From contig PLLX01000219.1 of the NCBI GenBank assembly GCA_003141415.1, positions 1 to 38,284 on the forward strand: a DNA stretch of 38,284 bases. Direction: 5' to 3'. The translations under genes and the position numbers were made by a program. This stretch comes from Bacteroidales bacterium. GTDB lineage: Bacteria; Bacteroidota; Bacteroidia; Bacteroidales; VadinHA17. Shown here piece after piece: positions 25,474 to 33,567 of the stretch; the first letter of the stretch is position 1; every line of letters starts with the position of its first letter. A model generated the notes under the pieces. The model saw nothing but the letters and a program-made list of their open reading frames with translations, was not told the origin of the DNA and did not search any database.

Positions 25474-25545
25474 ACCCCCAACCCCGTGATGGGGGCTTGA
25501 TTATACAATTGCTTTTGACCCCCATTTGGAGGGAAGGGGGGTGAA
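25474..25545. repeat. Two CCCC/GGGG elements before kduD
   Basis: ACCCCCAACCCCGTGATGGG followed by GGCTTGATTA (25474-25503) is close to the element at 14468-14497. A second C-run/G-run block, ACCCCCATTTGGAGGGAAGG and following G-run, lies at 25519-25545. They stand out from AT-rich DNA between kduI and kduD. Pairing of C and G blocks could give hairpins, without a clear terminator tail. Confidence 0.6.
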
Positions 25546-25612
25546 AACTAGAGGAGGCAGAGGCAAAAGTTTAACAGAATTACACAGAGTAAAAAACATA
25601 ATAAATTTTGCT

Positions 25613-26407
25613 ATGAAAGATTTATTTGATCTTACCGGAAAAGTTGCTCTGGTAACAGGCGGTACTCACGGAATCGGTCTTGCAATAGGATTATTGCTGG
25701 CCAAAGCAGGTGCAAAAGTTTGTGTAAATGATCTTCAGGACGATAAACTTCAAAGTTGCAGAGAGAGTTTCAATAAAGAGGGGCTGGATGTATTCACTTT
25801 GAAATTCGACGTAACAGATGAGGATGATGTTGATAAAGGAATATCCCTGATCGAAAAAAGTATAGGTTCCATTGATATTCTCGTAAATAATGCCGGAATT
25901 ATTAAAAGGATTCCGATACTTGAAATGGAAATAACTGACTATAAACAGGTAATTGATGTTGACCTTGTGGCTCCGTTTATTATTTCAAAACGGGTTGCAC
26001 CAAAAATGATTGAAAAACGCAGTGGTAAGATTATAAATATATGTTCTATGATGAGTGTCTATGGCCGGAATACTGTTTCTGCATACGCTTCTGCTAAAGG
26101 CGGTCTTAAACTCCTGACACAAAATATGACCTGCGAATGGGCAAAGTATAATATTCAGATCAATGGTATTGGTCCGGGTTATATTGCTACTTCACAGACA
26201 GCCCCCATCCGCGAAAATGGACATCCTTTTAACGATCTTGTGATGACTCGTACACCGGCAGGCAGATGGGGCGAGCCAGAGGATGTGGCTAATGCAGCCC
26301 TCTTCCTGGCTTCAAAAGCCAGCGACTTTGTCAATGGGCATATCTTATTCGTTGATGGCGGAATCCTTGCTAACTTTGGATATGTAAAAGGGGAAAACGA
26401 CCTTTAA
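25613..26407 (+). CDS. kduD: 2-deoxy-D-gluconate 3-dehydrogenase / KDG-forming SDR
   Basis: The 264-residue classical SDR reduces 2,5-diketo-3-deoxygluconate to 2-keto-3-deoxygluconate. It shows TGGTHGIG (15-22) for NAD(P), the NNAGI segment, the serine in NICSMMSVYG, YASAKGG with the catalytic tyrosine and lysine, and the C-terminal VNGHILFVDGG. I chose the ATG at 25613 because the next 15 residues (KDLFDLTGKVALVTG) start the domain in the usual way. An upstream TTG at 25526 would add 29 residues rich in arginine and glycine that come from repeat DNA and look non-coding. It follows kduI, which makes its substrate. Confidence 0.92.
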   Translation: MKDLFDLTGKVALVTGGTHGIGLAIGLLLAKAGAKVCVNDLQDDKLQSCRESFNKEGLDVFTLKFDVTDEDDVDKGISLIEKSIGSIDILVNNAGIIKRIPILEMEITDYKQVIDVDLVAPFIISKRVAPKMIEKRSGKIINICSMMSVYGRNTVSAYASAKGGLKLLTQNMTCEWAKYNIQINGIGPGYIATSQTAPIRENGHPFNDLVMTRTPAGRWGEPEDVANAALFLASKASDFVNGHILFVDGGILANFGYVKGENDL

Positions 26408-26418
26408 TTGTCTGAACA

Positions 26419-26568
26419 CCTTTAGGTCCTGACATCTTTACGTCCTGCAGACTCTCTTACACTTCGTGCCTGTCTAGGCCTTGGCCTGTCTTTAAGTCAA
26501 AAGTAAAATCCATTGACAGGGCGAGGCACGTAAGGACAGCCCGAGGGGCATAAAGACAGGTAAAGACA
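26419..26568. repeat. Degenerate direct and inverted repeats between convergent genes
   Basis: CCTGTCTTTA (26485-26494) and TAAAGACAGG (26551-26560) are a perfect 10-base inverted pair, and TAAAGACA is repeated in tandem at 26551-26568. Further TTTANGTCCTG copies lie at about 26421-26448. The region separates the convergent kduD and membrane protein genes. No clean intrinsic terminator is seen. Confidence 0.5.
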
Positions 26569-26570
26569 AT

Positions 26571-27497
26571 TTAGACTTTGTTTTCCGGATTATCCGGATG
26601 ATCATCTGAATATGGCTTAGCATACAGGTCTTCAACCCTGACCTTGTTACCTTCAGTACCTATAATTGGTATCGCTTGAATTTGCTCTTCTCCTGCCTTA
26701 CCATTGAAATAGAGAATACACGCAAATATTGTCATCAAAGGAAATGTAAGAGCACTTACAATAGCTGACAGTATGATGAACATCGGTTTGGTTGTGATAT
26801 CAACCATTTTCGTAGCATCGTCCGGTTTTACAATTGTTTTTATAAAATTTCCTGTAAAAGGCAGGAGAATAATTCCAGAGAAAATTACCGAAATAACCAG
26901 CATTATTATAATAAAAACGGCAACCCATCCGATATTTGACCAGAAGTGTTTATGAGCTAGGGTTAGCGTTCTGGTGATTGTAGAGCCAATATTAGTTCCT
27001 TCAATCATCATTACAGGTAGAATGAAAAGGTAAAGTGTCACTATATATAACATCGCAAAGAATGCACCTACTATTAGAGCAAAAATTCCCAGAATAATAG
27101 CTATTGTCCCTGCAAATGCAAGAAGTACCATAATAATAAGATAAGGGATAAAATACTTCAGAGATTTTATAATTGAAATAAAAACTGTATTCTCATTGTC
27201 AACCGGGTTAAAAATTACGTAATATTGAAGGATAGTTGTAAAGAGAAGATTTATGAGAGATATTATTAAAATCGGTATGAGAAATCCCTTTATCTTTTCA
27301 AGCAAAAGCATTGGGTCAGTAATTGATGAGAGTTCCTTCATATTTACCAGAGATGAAGCATATTGAATCACCAGAGACATGACGAATGACATAAGAAATA
27401 ATGACAGAAATTTCTTTTTGTAAAACGCCCATAAAGAGTTCATGACACTATCAATATTATGTCTGCCGTAAAGAGGATGGTTGCTGAACTGGTCCAT
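26571..27497 (-). CDS. Multi-pass membrane protein of unknown function
   Basis: The 308-residue protein has about six hydrophobic segments (near 30-50, 70-95, 110-150, 150-175, 190-220 and 235-265), with a soluble charged C-terminus ending in PYSDDHPDNPENKV. The arrangement resembles the membrane domains found in DUF975 or glycerophosphodiester phosphodiesterase-associated proteins, but I cannot assign a family with certainty. It is the last gene of a minus-strand run with the alpha/beta hydrolase (38 bases upstream) and the UPF0316 protein. No function is proposed. Confidence 0.75.
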   Translation of the reverse strand: MDQFSNHPLYGRHNIDSVMNSLWAFYKKKFLSLFLMSFVMSLVIQYASSLVNMKELSSITDPMLLLEKIKGFLIPILIISLINLLFTTILQYYVIFNPVDNENTVFISIIKSLKYFIPYLIIMVLLAFAGTIAIILGIFALIVGAFFAMLYIVTLYLFILPVMMIEGTNIGSTITRTLTLAHKHFWSNIGWVAVFIIIMLVISVIFSGIILLPFTGNFIKTIVKPDDATKMVDITTKPMFIILSAIVSALTFPLMTIFACILYFNGKAGEEQIQAIPIIGTEGNKVRVEDLYAKPYSDDHPDNPENKV

Positions 27498-27535
27498 GGA
27501 ATAATAATATTAAATGTTTTCAAATTTAGACATTA

Positions 27536-28636
27536 TTACTTTCCATCCTTTTGTTGTTGCAAAAGAATTTCCTTAATTATCATTTCAAACTTTTCAGGTT
27601 CCTCAAAAATCGGGGAATGAGCTGAATTTTCAAATGTGTAAAACTTCTTCACGGGTGCCTGCAGACTGTCAAAGTACCCTTTTGCAACGATGTAAGGTGT
27701 CTCGTAATCTGATATCCCCTGTAGTATATAAACAGGAATTTGTTGTGAAGGAATGGTTTTAAAGAGATTTGTTTTCATTATTACAGTCCATAAATAGTCT
27801 TTTGAGAACTTCATCCCTCTTAAATAATTAATCTTATCAATTAAACTGTATTCCTTACAAAAAAGGAGAGGTTTTATCGCTTGCGGGTAAAAGTTTCCTT
27901 TTTTAACAGCACCTCCATACCTAATGACATACCTTCTCTCCGTCATCATTTTATCGATGGCCTCTTTAGGATCAAAGTAGGGTGGAGAACCTATATTTTC
28001 GAGATTCAGGATAGCTTTCCTGTCCTTTAATTCTCTGGCCCTGTTAAGAACAAAATCGTATGAAATTTTTTCGGCACGTGCCTGATCACCTACCTGTCCG
28101 ACTGAAATAAAAGCATAATAATACTCCGGATACTTATTTACGGTAAATGAACCAAGCATAGTTCCCCACGAATGTCCAAGCAGAAATATTTTTTTGCGGT
28201 TAAATTTATTGATCAGATATTCTGAAACCTTCCCGGCATCATCAATAAATTGTGAAAGAGTCATAGTTTCCGGAGGAATATTTTTTGAATATGACAATCC
28301 TGCTCCACGCTGATCCCAGTAACAAACAACAAACAGATCCTCAATACCTGAATTAAACTGATGTACAAATGGAAACTCAGGATCCCCCGGCCCGCCGTGA
28401 AGATATAAAAGGACCGGTTTTGTTGTATCCCTGCCCCTGATAATTATTCTCTGATTCAAACCATTAATGTTCACGGTTTCGATTTCCGAGATACTACCGG
28501 GAATCTTTTTACCATCCTGACCAGGAAATGGAGTTGGTTTACCAGGACTATTAATAAGAACAAAAATGAGTAGTATTAACAAAAGGAGAATAATGTAACT
28601 GACAATATACAGGCACAAACTCAATATCTTCTTCAT
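27536..28636 (-). CDS. Membrane-anchored alpha/beta hydrolase, prolyl-aminopeptidase-like
   Basis: The 366-residue protein begins with one hydrophobic anchor (about 8-28). An alpha/beta hydrolase fold follows: the oxyanion segment LYLHGGPGDPEF, the YWDQRGAGLS segment, the nucleophile elbow GHSWGTMLG, a probable acid in ISDYETP and a histidine in NSAHSPIFEEP. HGGPG and DQRGAG are typical of the peptidase S33 group (proline iminopeptidase and relatives), but many relatives are esterases, so the substrate is open. It lies three bases after the UPF0316 gene. Confidence 0.85.
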   Translation of the reverse strand: MKKILSLCLYIVSYIILLLLILLIFVLINSPGKPTPFPGQDGKKIPGSISEIETVNINGLNQRIIIRGRDTTKPVLLYLHGGPGDPEFPFVHQFNSGIEDLFVVCYWDQRGAGLSYSKNIPPETMTLSQFIDDAGKVSEYLINKFNRKKIFLLGHSWGTMLGSFTVNKYPEYYYAFISVGQVGDQARAEKISYDFVLNRARELKDRKAILNLENIGSPPYFDPKEAIDKMMTERRYVIRYGGAVKKGNFYPQAIKPLLFCKEYSLIDKINYLRGMKFSKDYLWTVIMKTNLFKTIPSQQIPVYILQGISDYETPYIVAKGYFDSLQAPVKKFYTFENSAHSPIFEEPEKFEMIIKEILLQQQKDGK

Positions 28637-28639
28637 ATT

Positions 28640-29239
28640 TTATTTCCCTTTCCTCCACTGCCTTAGTATATTACTGAAAGGAAATATACTATTTGGTTTT
28701 CTTTGTGTGAAAATGCCTTCATTAACAGCTTTTACGTCCTCGATTGTGTAAAATGCTTTAGGATTTAGTTTGGTTATGATACCCAGAACGTTAGCAAGCT
28801 CATTTCTTTTTACAATCGAATATATAAGATGAATGTTTTCCCTGGCTCCGTGAGCTTCGACAACAGTTGTCCCAAAGCCTTGTATATTAAGAGACTGCAC
28901 GAGTTCGTTCCCTCTCTCATGTGCAAAAATCCTGATCATCAGAATTCCCATTGCTAATTTTTCTTCAATAATCATTCCAACAAGGTTACCGGTTGCAAAA
29001 CCTGCTGCATAAGCAATAAAATTGATATAATGATCGAGGTTTTCCATAATCTTACTTATAGCTGTGATCCAAATCAGAACTTCAAAAAACCCAAGAATCG
29101 GAGCAATATTCCTTTTCCCTTTTGATACGAATATTATACGCATTGTACCTATGGATACATCGCAAATTCTTGCCAGAAATATTAAAATCGGCATCATTAC
29201 ATAACTGAACAGGCTGGAATGAAAGAATGAGGTTTCCAT
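28640..29239 (-). CDS. UPF0316 / DUF2179 membrane protein
   Basis: The 199-residue protein has three or four hydrophobic segments in the first 110 residues, including the family-typical RICDVSIGTMRIIFVSKGKR, then FEVLIWITAISKIMENL and AYAAGFATGNLVGM-EEKLA. A small soluble C-terminal domain of the DUF2179 type follows (about 110-175). The function of the family is unknown. It is the first gene of a three-gene minus-strand run and has a good Bacteroidota -7 element upstream. Confidence 0.88.
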   Translation of the reverse strand: METSFFHSSLFSYVMMPILIFLARICDVSIGTMRIIFVSKGKRNIAPILGFFEVLIWITAISKIMENLDHYINFIAYAAGFATGNLVGMIIEEKLAMGILMIRIFAHERGNELVQSLNIQGFGTTVVEAHGARENIHLIYSIVKRNELANVLGIITKLNPKAFYTIEDVKAVNEGIFTQRKPNSIFPFSNILRQWRKGK

Positions 29240-29262
29240 GAAGGATAGTATTATAAGTTAAA

Positions 29263-29270
29263 CAAATATA
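29263..29270 (-). promoter_or_regulatory. Promoter -7 element of the UPF0316 gene run
   Basis: On the minus strand TATATTTG matches TAnnTTTG exactly and lies 23 bases upstream of the UPF0316 start. A TTTA about 20 bases further up (complement of 29291-29294) could serve as the -33 element. Confidence 0.55.
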
Positions 29271-29276
29271 CTAATA

Positions 29277-29357
29277 ATGGCACAAAGGCATAAAGTCTCA
29301 ACAGCTCAAATTTGCATGATGCAGGCCTTTGCGCCTTTGTGCCATTGTGCCTTTCAT
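29277..29357. repeat. Octanucleotide repeat with 13-bp inverted arms
   Basis: ATGGCACAAAGGC (29277-29289) is the exact complement of GCCTTTGTGCCAT (29333-29345). The right side repeats with period eight: CCTTTGCG, CCTTTGTG, CCATTGTG, CCTTTCAT. It lies between divergent genes, so it is not a terminator for either. The wording resembles the CTTTGTG cluster at 10411-10500. Confidence 0.75.
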
Positions 29358-29455
29358 GTCATCTTTACACCATTTGTCTGCCAAAACCATGAACATTTAT
29401 GCATTCTGTTTGTTAAACTTTCAAGGTAGATGTATCTCCAGATTTAAATAATCAA

Positions 29456-29463
29456 TACTTTTG
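29456..29463 (+). promoter_or_regulatory. Promoter -7 element of the lipoprotein gene
   Basis: TACTTTTG matches TAnnTTTG exactly and lies 31 bases before the lipoprotein start at 29495. No exact TTTG is seen at the ideal -33 distance. Confidence 0.5.
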
Positions 29464-29494
29464 ATAATTAATTTAAACCAAAACAGTTAAGAAT

Positions 29495-30571
29495 ATGAAA
29501 TTGAGCAAAGTGATCATTCCGTTAATCCTGACAGTGGTAGTTGGGATTGGTATTGTTTCCTGTACCGGTAATTCAACAAACAAAAACAAGCACGCCGGTG
29601 TGGAATATTTTAGGAACCTGCAATTCAGTGAAACACCTTATGATATTGAAAAAGGTACCCATCCGTTAACTGCGGATCAGGCAAAAACCATTAACAGTTA
29701 CAAGTTTACTTATGATAAATCAGATCGGCTTTTATCAGTAGAATATGTACGTAATAATGTACTCCTTGGTTACTCTTCAATGCAGGGAGATGCAAAAATT
29801 ACATATGAATATGGAGATCATAAGCAAACAAAGCATTTTTTCGATAAGGATAACCAACCTATTGAATCAGCAGGCGTGTTTGGCCTGGAGTATGCACTTG
29901 ATTCCAATGGAAACCGTGTAGGGCTGATGTGTTTAGGGAAAGACGGATCGATGATCGAGAACAGGAATAAGATCCACTCGTGGCAATGGAATGTACTTCC
30001 TGATGGAATGGTAAGGGAGCTTCGTTATAATCTTAAAGGAGAAGAAACTGTTATGAATCCTTTCTGCCCGTTTTATGAACTCAGGTTTACCTACAATGAT
30101 AAAGGGTATACCACCAGAATGGCAAATTTTAAAGCGGATACGCTCTATAACTGTACTGCAGAGAATTGTGGAGATATAGGGGTTTCTTATTTCTCTTTCA
30201 CTCCCAACCAGTTTGGTGACCTTGAAAACTTTTCTGTTTTTAATGTAACCGGACAGATGTCAAATCTATACTGGGGATGGTCAAAACGTATCAGTAAGTA
30301 TGATGAAAATGGTTATTTAGTTGAAACAAGACTATTCGATCAGGATAATGAGTATGTTGGCGGCAAGCTGATTCCTGTAACACAATCAACATATGATAGT
30401 CATGGCGCTATTGTTGAACTTAAAAATACGGATAAAAACGGGAATTTAATCAATAGTCCGGATAATGGAGTTGCGATTACCGCCTACAAATATGATGGTC
30501 TTGGTAATCGTACTGAGACCCTTTCATTCGACAAAGATAATGTCGCTGTAAATTTAACTGCCCAGAAATAG
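29495..30571 (+). CDS. Lipoprotein with YD/RHS-like repeats
   Basis: The 358-residue protein has a lipoprotein signal with the lipobox cysteine at 23 (GIGIVSC). The mature part is made of short repeated strands such as YKFTYDKSDRLLSVEY, GLEYALDSNGNRVGLM, LRFTYNDKGYTTRM, ISKYDENGYLVETRLFDQD and AYKYDGLGNRTETLSFDKD, with the F/Y-D-x-x-G-N-x pattern of RHS/YD-type beta repeats. It should be anchored in a membrane, facing the periplasm or the outside. No function is known to me. The rhodanese lipoprotein gene starts seven bases after its stop codon, so the two are probably cotranscribed. Confidence 0.8.
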   Translation: MKLSKVIIPLILTVVVGIGIVSCTGNSTNKNKHAGVEYFRNLQFSETPYDIEKGTHPLTADQAKTINSYKFTYDKSDRLLSVEYVRNNVLLGYSSMQGDAKITYEYGDHKQTKHFFDKDNQPIESAGVFGLEYALDSNGNRVGLMCLGKDGSMIENRNKIHSWQWNVLPDGMVRELRYNLKGEETVMNPFCPFYELRFTYNDKGYTTRMANFKADTLYNCTAENCGDIGVSYFSFTPNQFGDLENFSVFNVTGQMSNLYWGWSKRISKYDENGYLVETRLFDQDNEYVGGKLIPVTQSTYDSHGAIVELKNTDKNGNLINSPDNGVAITAYKYDGLGNRTETLSFDKDNVAVNLTAQK

Positions 30572-30578
30572 GATTGAT

Positions 30579-31625
30579 ATGAAGAGACAATCTTTATTAG
30601 TAATCTCTTTGTTTCTTCTTTGCATAATTTCTGTTTCAGGTTGCAAAGGGAAAAAAACAGAGAGTAAACAGGATGTGGTTCAGGCGGTTAATAAAACTGT
30701 TAATAATCCTGTGACAATCGGCAATGAAACTGCTCTTTTGCTAAAAGATCTTAAAGAGAATGGCGATTATGTAAATAGTAAAGTATTCCCATCACTTATC
30801 AAAGCCTCGATTGTAAATGAAAGTCTGGGCAAAAACATACTTGTTGTGGATATAAGGTCTCCAAAACAATTTAGTGAAGGCCATATTAAGGGTGCAGTGA
30901 ACAAAAAATTTGAAGAAATACCTTCTTATTTTGAAACAGGGATAAAGCCATTTGAGTATGATAAGATAATTATGGTTAGTGAAGATGGCCAGGTATCAAG
31001 TTACACGACATGCCTGTTAAGGTTAATGGGATATGGCAATGTATATTCAATGAGATGGGGCATGAGTGCCTGGAATAACAAGTATGCTCAGGACGGATGG
31101 CTTAAAGGAGTCTCCGGAAAGTACGAAACTAATCTTGAAAATTTAGTAAATGAAAGACCTTCTTTACTCAGTATGCCTGAGCTCAAAACAGGGCTGTTGA
31201 CAGGATCTGAGATCGGGGCAGCAAGGTTCAGAAAGTTGTTTGAAGAAGGAACAGCAGATATCCTTATATCAGCCGATGATGTTTTCAGCAATCCACAAAA
31301 GTATTACATAATAAATCTTGACAGGAAAGACAAATATGAGGACGGACATATTCCAGGATCAGTAAGATATAAACCGGAAGGTACTCTGGGATATACAGAT
31401 GAGATGGCCTCGATTCCTAATGATAAACCTGTTGTTGTTTATTGCGGAACAGGTCACAATTCAGGATTTGCGACAGCTTACCTGCGTCTGTTTGGTTATG
31501 ACGCGCATACGCTGAAATATGGTAATAATGGTTTTATGTACAACAAGATGACTAAGCAGAGAACCGCATTATCATGGCTCCCTTTTACTTTAGCAGATGT
31601 TAATAATTTTGAAGTAGTAAAGTAG
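30579..31625 (+). CDS. Lipoprotein with two rhodanese domains
   Basis: The 348-residue protein has a lipoprotein signal with lipobox cysteine 22 (SVSGC). The first rhodanese domain (about 60-170) has DIRSPKQFSEGHIKGAVN, but its active loop reads VSEDGQVSS without cysteine, so it is probably inactive. The second (about 220-340) has NLDRKDKYEDGHIPGSV and the active loop VYCGTGHNSG with cysteine. A two-domain layout with only one active cysteine is common in thiosulfate sulfurtransferases. It would handle sulfane sulfur in the periplasm. It is convergent with a minus-strand run that includes another rhodanese and YeeE/YedE genes. Confidence 0.88.
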   Translation: MKRQSLLVISLFLLCIISVSGCKGKKTESKQDVVQAVNKTVNNPVTIGNETALLLKDLKENGDYVNSKVFPSLIKASIVNESLGKNILVVDIRSPKQFSEGHIKGAVNKKFEEIPSYFETGIKPFEYDKIIMVSEDGQVSSYTTCLLRLMGYGNVYSMRWGMSAWNNKYAQDGWLKGVSGKYETNLENLVNERPSLLSMPELKTGLLTGSEIGAARFRKLFEEGTADILISADDVFSNPQKYYIINLDRKDKYEDGHIPGSVRYKPEGTLGYTDEMASIPNDKPVVVYCGTGHNSGFATAYLRLFGYDAHTLKYGNNGFMYNKMTKQRTALSWLPFTLADVNNFEVVK

Positions 31626-31658
31626 TTTTTCTACCTTTTCTGATATTTATGATTACGG

Positions 31659-32117
31659 TCAGTACTGTAATGTGTCTGGCCGGAATTTGTATTTAAAAAC
31701 CTCATTGTCAGTATTTTTGGTGAGTATGTAAATATTCTTGAAACCCAACTGACTGAGTATCATCCATATCCTTGCTGATAAACCCGGATCTGAAGAAAAA
31801 AGCAATACCGGACCATCATGTTTCATGATCATAGCAATATGGTTTTTACACAGAACTGAATCTGCCGGTATATTTTGTGTATCACTGGTTAACGCCCTGA
31901 CCATGCTGACATCTTTATCAAGATTGATAATCAGGGATTTTCCGGTTAAGGATCCAGCTTGCTCCAAAGTTATCTTATTTGATTGTTTTACTGATGGTTC
32001 AGCCCATTTCTTTGCATCATCTTTGAAATGATATATACCTGATGATCTTATTAGTACCAGAACCAAAATTATAAGAACAATAGCAATAACTCCTTTAATC
32101 TTTTTTATTAACTCCAT
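31659..32117 (-). CDS. Small membrane-anchored protein, possible degenerate rhodanese
   Basis: The 152-residue protein has one N-terminal hydrophobic anchor (about 8-26) and a short soluble domain. The order of segments SLIINLDKDVSMVRAL, HDGPVLLFSSDPGLSARIWMILSQLGFKNIYIL resembles the last half of a rhodanese domain, with FSSDPG where the active loop should be and no cysteine. Catalysis is therefore unlikely; it may bind or present a sulfur carrier. It is the last gene of the YeeE/YedE-rhodanese run. Confidence 0.6.
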   Translation of the reverse strand: MELIKKIKGVIAIVLIILVLVLIRSSGIYHFKDDAKKWAEPSVKQSNKITLEQAGSLTGKSLIINLDKDVSMVRALTSDTQNIPADSVLCKNHIAMIMKHDGPVLLFSSDPGLSARIWMILSQLGFKNIYILTKNTDNEVFKYKFRPDTLQY

Positions 32118-32130
32118 TAATTGTTTTTCC

Positions 32131-32207
32131 TGATTTCTAAATTTCTAATTTCTGATTTCTGATTTCTGATTTCTGATTTCTGATTTCTGATTTCTGATTT
32201 CTGATTT
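32131..32207. repeat. Heptanucleotide array, TGATTTC type
   Basis: Seven perfect TGATTTC units (32153-32201) plus a partial one follow degenerate units that include TGATTTC, TAATTTC and TAAATTTC (from 32131). On the sense strand of the upstream rhodanese gene the unit is GAAATCA. Its end is 18 bases after that gene's stop. The complement shares 24 bases, starting ATCAGAAATCAGAAATTAG, with 6936-6959. Confidence 0.92.
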
Positions 32208-32225
32208 TTTGTTCCTAAACCCTGC

Positions 32226-32837
32226 CTATCCACATCCCCCGTCAAGTTTTTTTGCAGTGATATGTTTCGACTCGATGAATTTTAATTTCAGGCTATCAGG
32301 CATGCTATTCATTTCAGTAAACATTTTTTTTGCTCTTGTCCTGGTTTCAAAAAGTGCATTTTCCTTTGCTGTTATCCTTTCTCCGGTAAAATTACTGTTC
32401 ATAACGGTGTTGAACCACTCATTCAGACCACCTTTCATCACATAGGTGTTTTTAATGTTTAATCCCCTTGCAATTGCAAGAGCATAGTTGGAATCAAAAT
32501 CACCGTTAGAGTAGAAAATATTCATGGTTTTCCCATCATTCAGAATACTGCCCGGGTCACTGTCAAGAAGTTTACTATAAGGAATATTTATTGAACCAGG
32601 GATATTCATTGTTCTGAATTCTTCAGGTGTTCTTAGATCAATAATCTTAACAGAACTATCCTCTGATACTACAAACCGGGCTACCTGGTCGACCGTAAAA
32701 TAAGTATTTTCATCGAGCACTTCAGACAGCAGTTTTTGGGGCCTGACAGTAAAGGACCTGCTACCGGAAAGGGGCAGCAATGCAAGAATGACCCCGATAC
32801 ATAAAAGTCCAACTGAAAATTTTTCCCTCGTATTCAT
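32226..32837 (-). CDS. Membrane-anchored rhodanese-like protein without active cysteine
   Basis: The 203-residue protein has an N-terminal hydrophobic anchor (about 8-24) and one rhodanese domain (about 45-150) with DLRTPEEFRTMNIPGSINIPYS and MKGGLNEWF. The active loop reads FYSNGDFDSN, so serine 110 stands where the catalytic cysteine is expected. The C-terminus ends KKLDGGCG, placing a cysteine close to the end, which might act as a sulfur-accepting tail; that is inference. It lies 11 bases after the second YeeE/YedE gene and probably shares its transcript. Confidence 0.85.
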   Translation of the reverse strand: MNTREKFSVGLLCIGVILALLPLSGSRSFTVRPQKLLSEVLDENTYFTVDQVARFVVSEDSSVKIIDLRTPEEFRTMNIPGSINIPYSKLLDSDPGSILNDGKTMNIFYSNGDFDSNYALAIARGLNIKNTYVMKGGLNEWFNTVMNSNFTGERITAKENALFETRTRAKKMFTEMNSMPDSLKLKFIESKHITAKKLDGGCG

Positions 32838-32848
32838 TTCTTTAATAT

Positions 32849-33451
32849 TTAAATCACCCTGGTTATTTCAGGTCTTGCAAATTTCTTTTCTGCTACCTCT
32901 GCAAGCCAGAACATTGCAACTGCTGCAATTATAAGAAGAAAAGTAAAGAGGCCGGGTGAAATACCCATTACCTCATTGATCTTGACTGGTCCTTTGTATG
33001 AGCCATTTGCCAGTTTTTGTATAAATGGATATGTTTCAGCAAAAAGAAATGCACCCGTAAGTCCACCCAGGAAAAAGACCATTGCGTCTATTTTTCCGAT
33101 TGAAAGTGCACATAATCCGGTACCGGGACAAAACCCTCCCATGATGAATCCGGCTCCCATTATAATTCCACCAACGATCGATGCACCAACATAAAACTCA
33201 TTCACAAATACCAGATTAAGATTAAGAAGGCCAACGTAACTCAATAGTTGTGATCCTGTCAATGCAACAATTGCAGCAGTAAAGAAAACTTTGATCACTG
33301 TAGTATCATATCCATAAAACATCCCTGCAAGCTTACGACTCGATGAGAATCCGGCTTGCTCAAGCGAAAACCCGAAACCGATGCCAATCAGCAGTGCGAT
33401 AAGCAAATCTAGCCATTCGGGCATTGTGAATAATGATGATATAGGTCCCAT
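32849..33451 (-). CDS. YeeE/YedE-family transporter, second half
   Basis: The 200-residue membrane protein has about five hydrophobic segments. It carries the family segments GFGFSLEQAGFSSSRKLAG and GGFCPGTGLCALSIGK with C108 and C114. YeeE/YedE (TsuA-like) proteins import thiosulfate or related sulfur compounds, using cysteines along the channel. Here the family is split into two separate genes, as also seen in other bacteria; this is the partner of the gene at 33568-34077. The nearby rhodaneses support a sulfur role. Confidence 0.88.
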   Translation of the reverse strand: MGPISSLFTMPEWLDLLIALLIGIGFGFSLEQAGFSSSRKLAGMFYGYDTTVIKVFFTAAIVALTGSQLLSYVGLLNLNLVFVNEFYVGASIVGGIIMGAGFIMGGFCPGTGLCALSIGKIDAMVFFLGGLTGAFLFAETYPFIQKLANGSYKGPVKINEVMGISPGLFTFLLIIAAVAMFWLAEVAEKKFARPEITRVI

Positions 33452-33476
33452 TAGGTTGTCTTTTAAGTCTTGTTGT

Positions 33477-33564
33477 CTTGTTGTATTGTTAATCGTTTAA
33501 TGTTTCGCGTTTCGCGTTTCGTGTTCATCGTTCTGCAATGTGCCCTGTGCACTGCGCTCTGAGC
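33477..33564. repeat. Long heptanucleotide array, GTTTCGC and NNTGNGC types
   Basis: The core 33502-33564 has nine consecutive heptamers: GTTTCGC, GTTTCGC, GTTTCGT, GTTCATC, GTTCTGC, AATGTGC, CCTGTGC, ACTGCGC, TCTGAGC. Looser GTT-spaced units with period 7-8 extend to 33477. The array ends three bases before the stop codon of the first YeeE/YedE gene (33568) and fills most of the gap. Confidence 0.88.
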
Positions 33565-33567
33565 CTT

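Noticed and set aside
25526-25612. TTG-initiated N-terminal extension of kduD
   Set aside because: The 29 added residues are arginine/glycine-rich, come from the C-run/G-run element, and precede the normal start of the SDR domain.
32131-32207. TGATTTC array as a possible CRISPR array
   Set aside because: The repeats are 7 bases long with no unique spacers and no cas genes are near.
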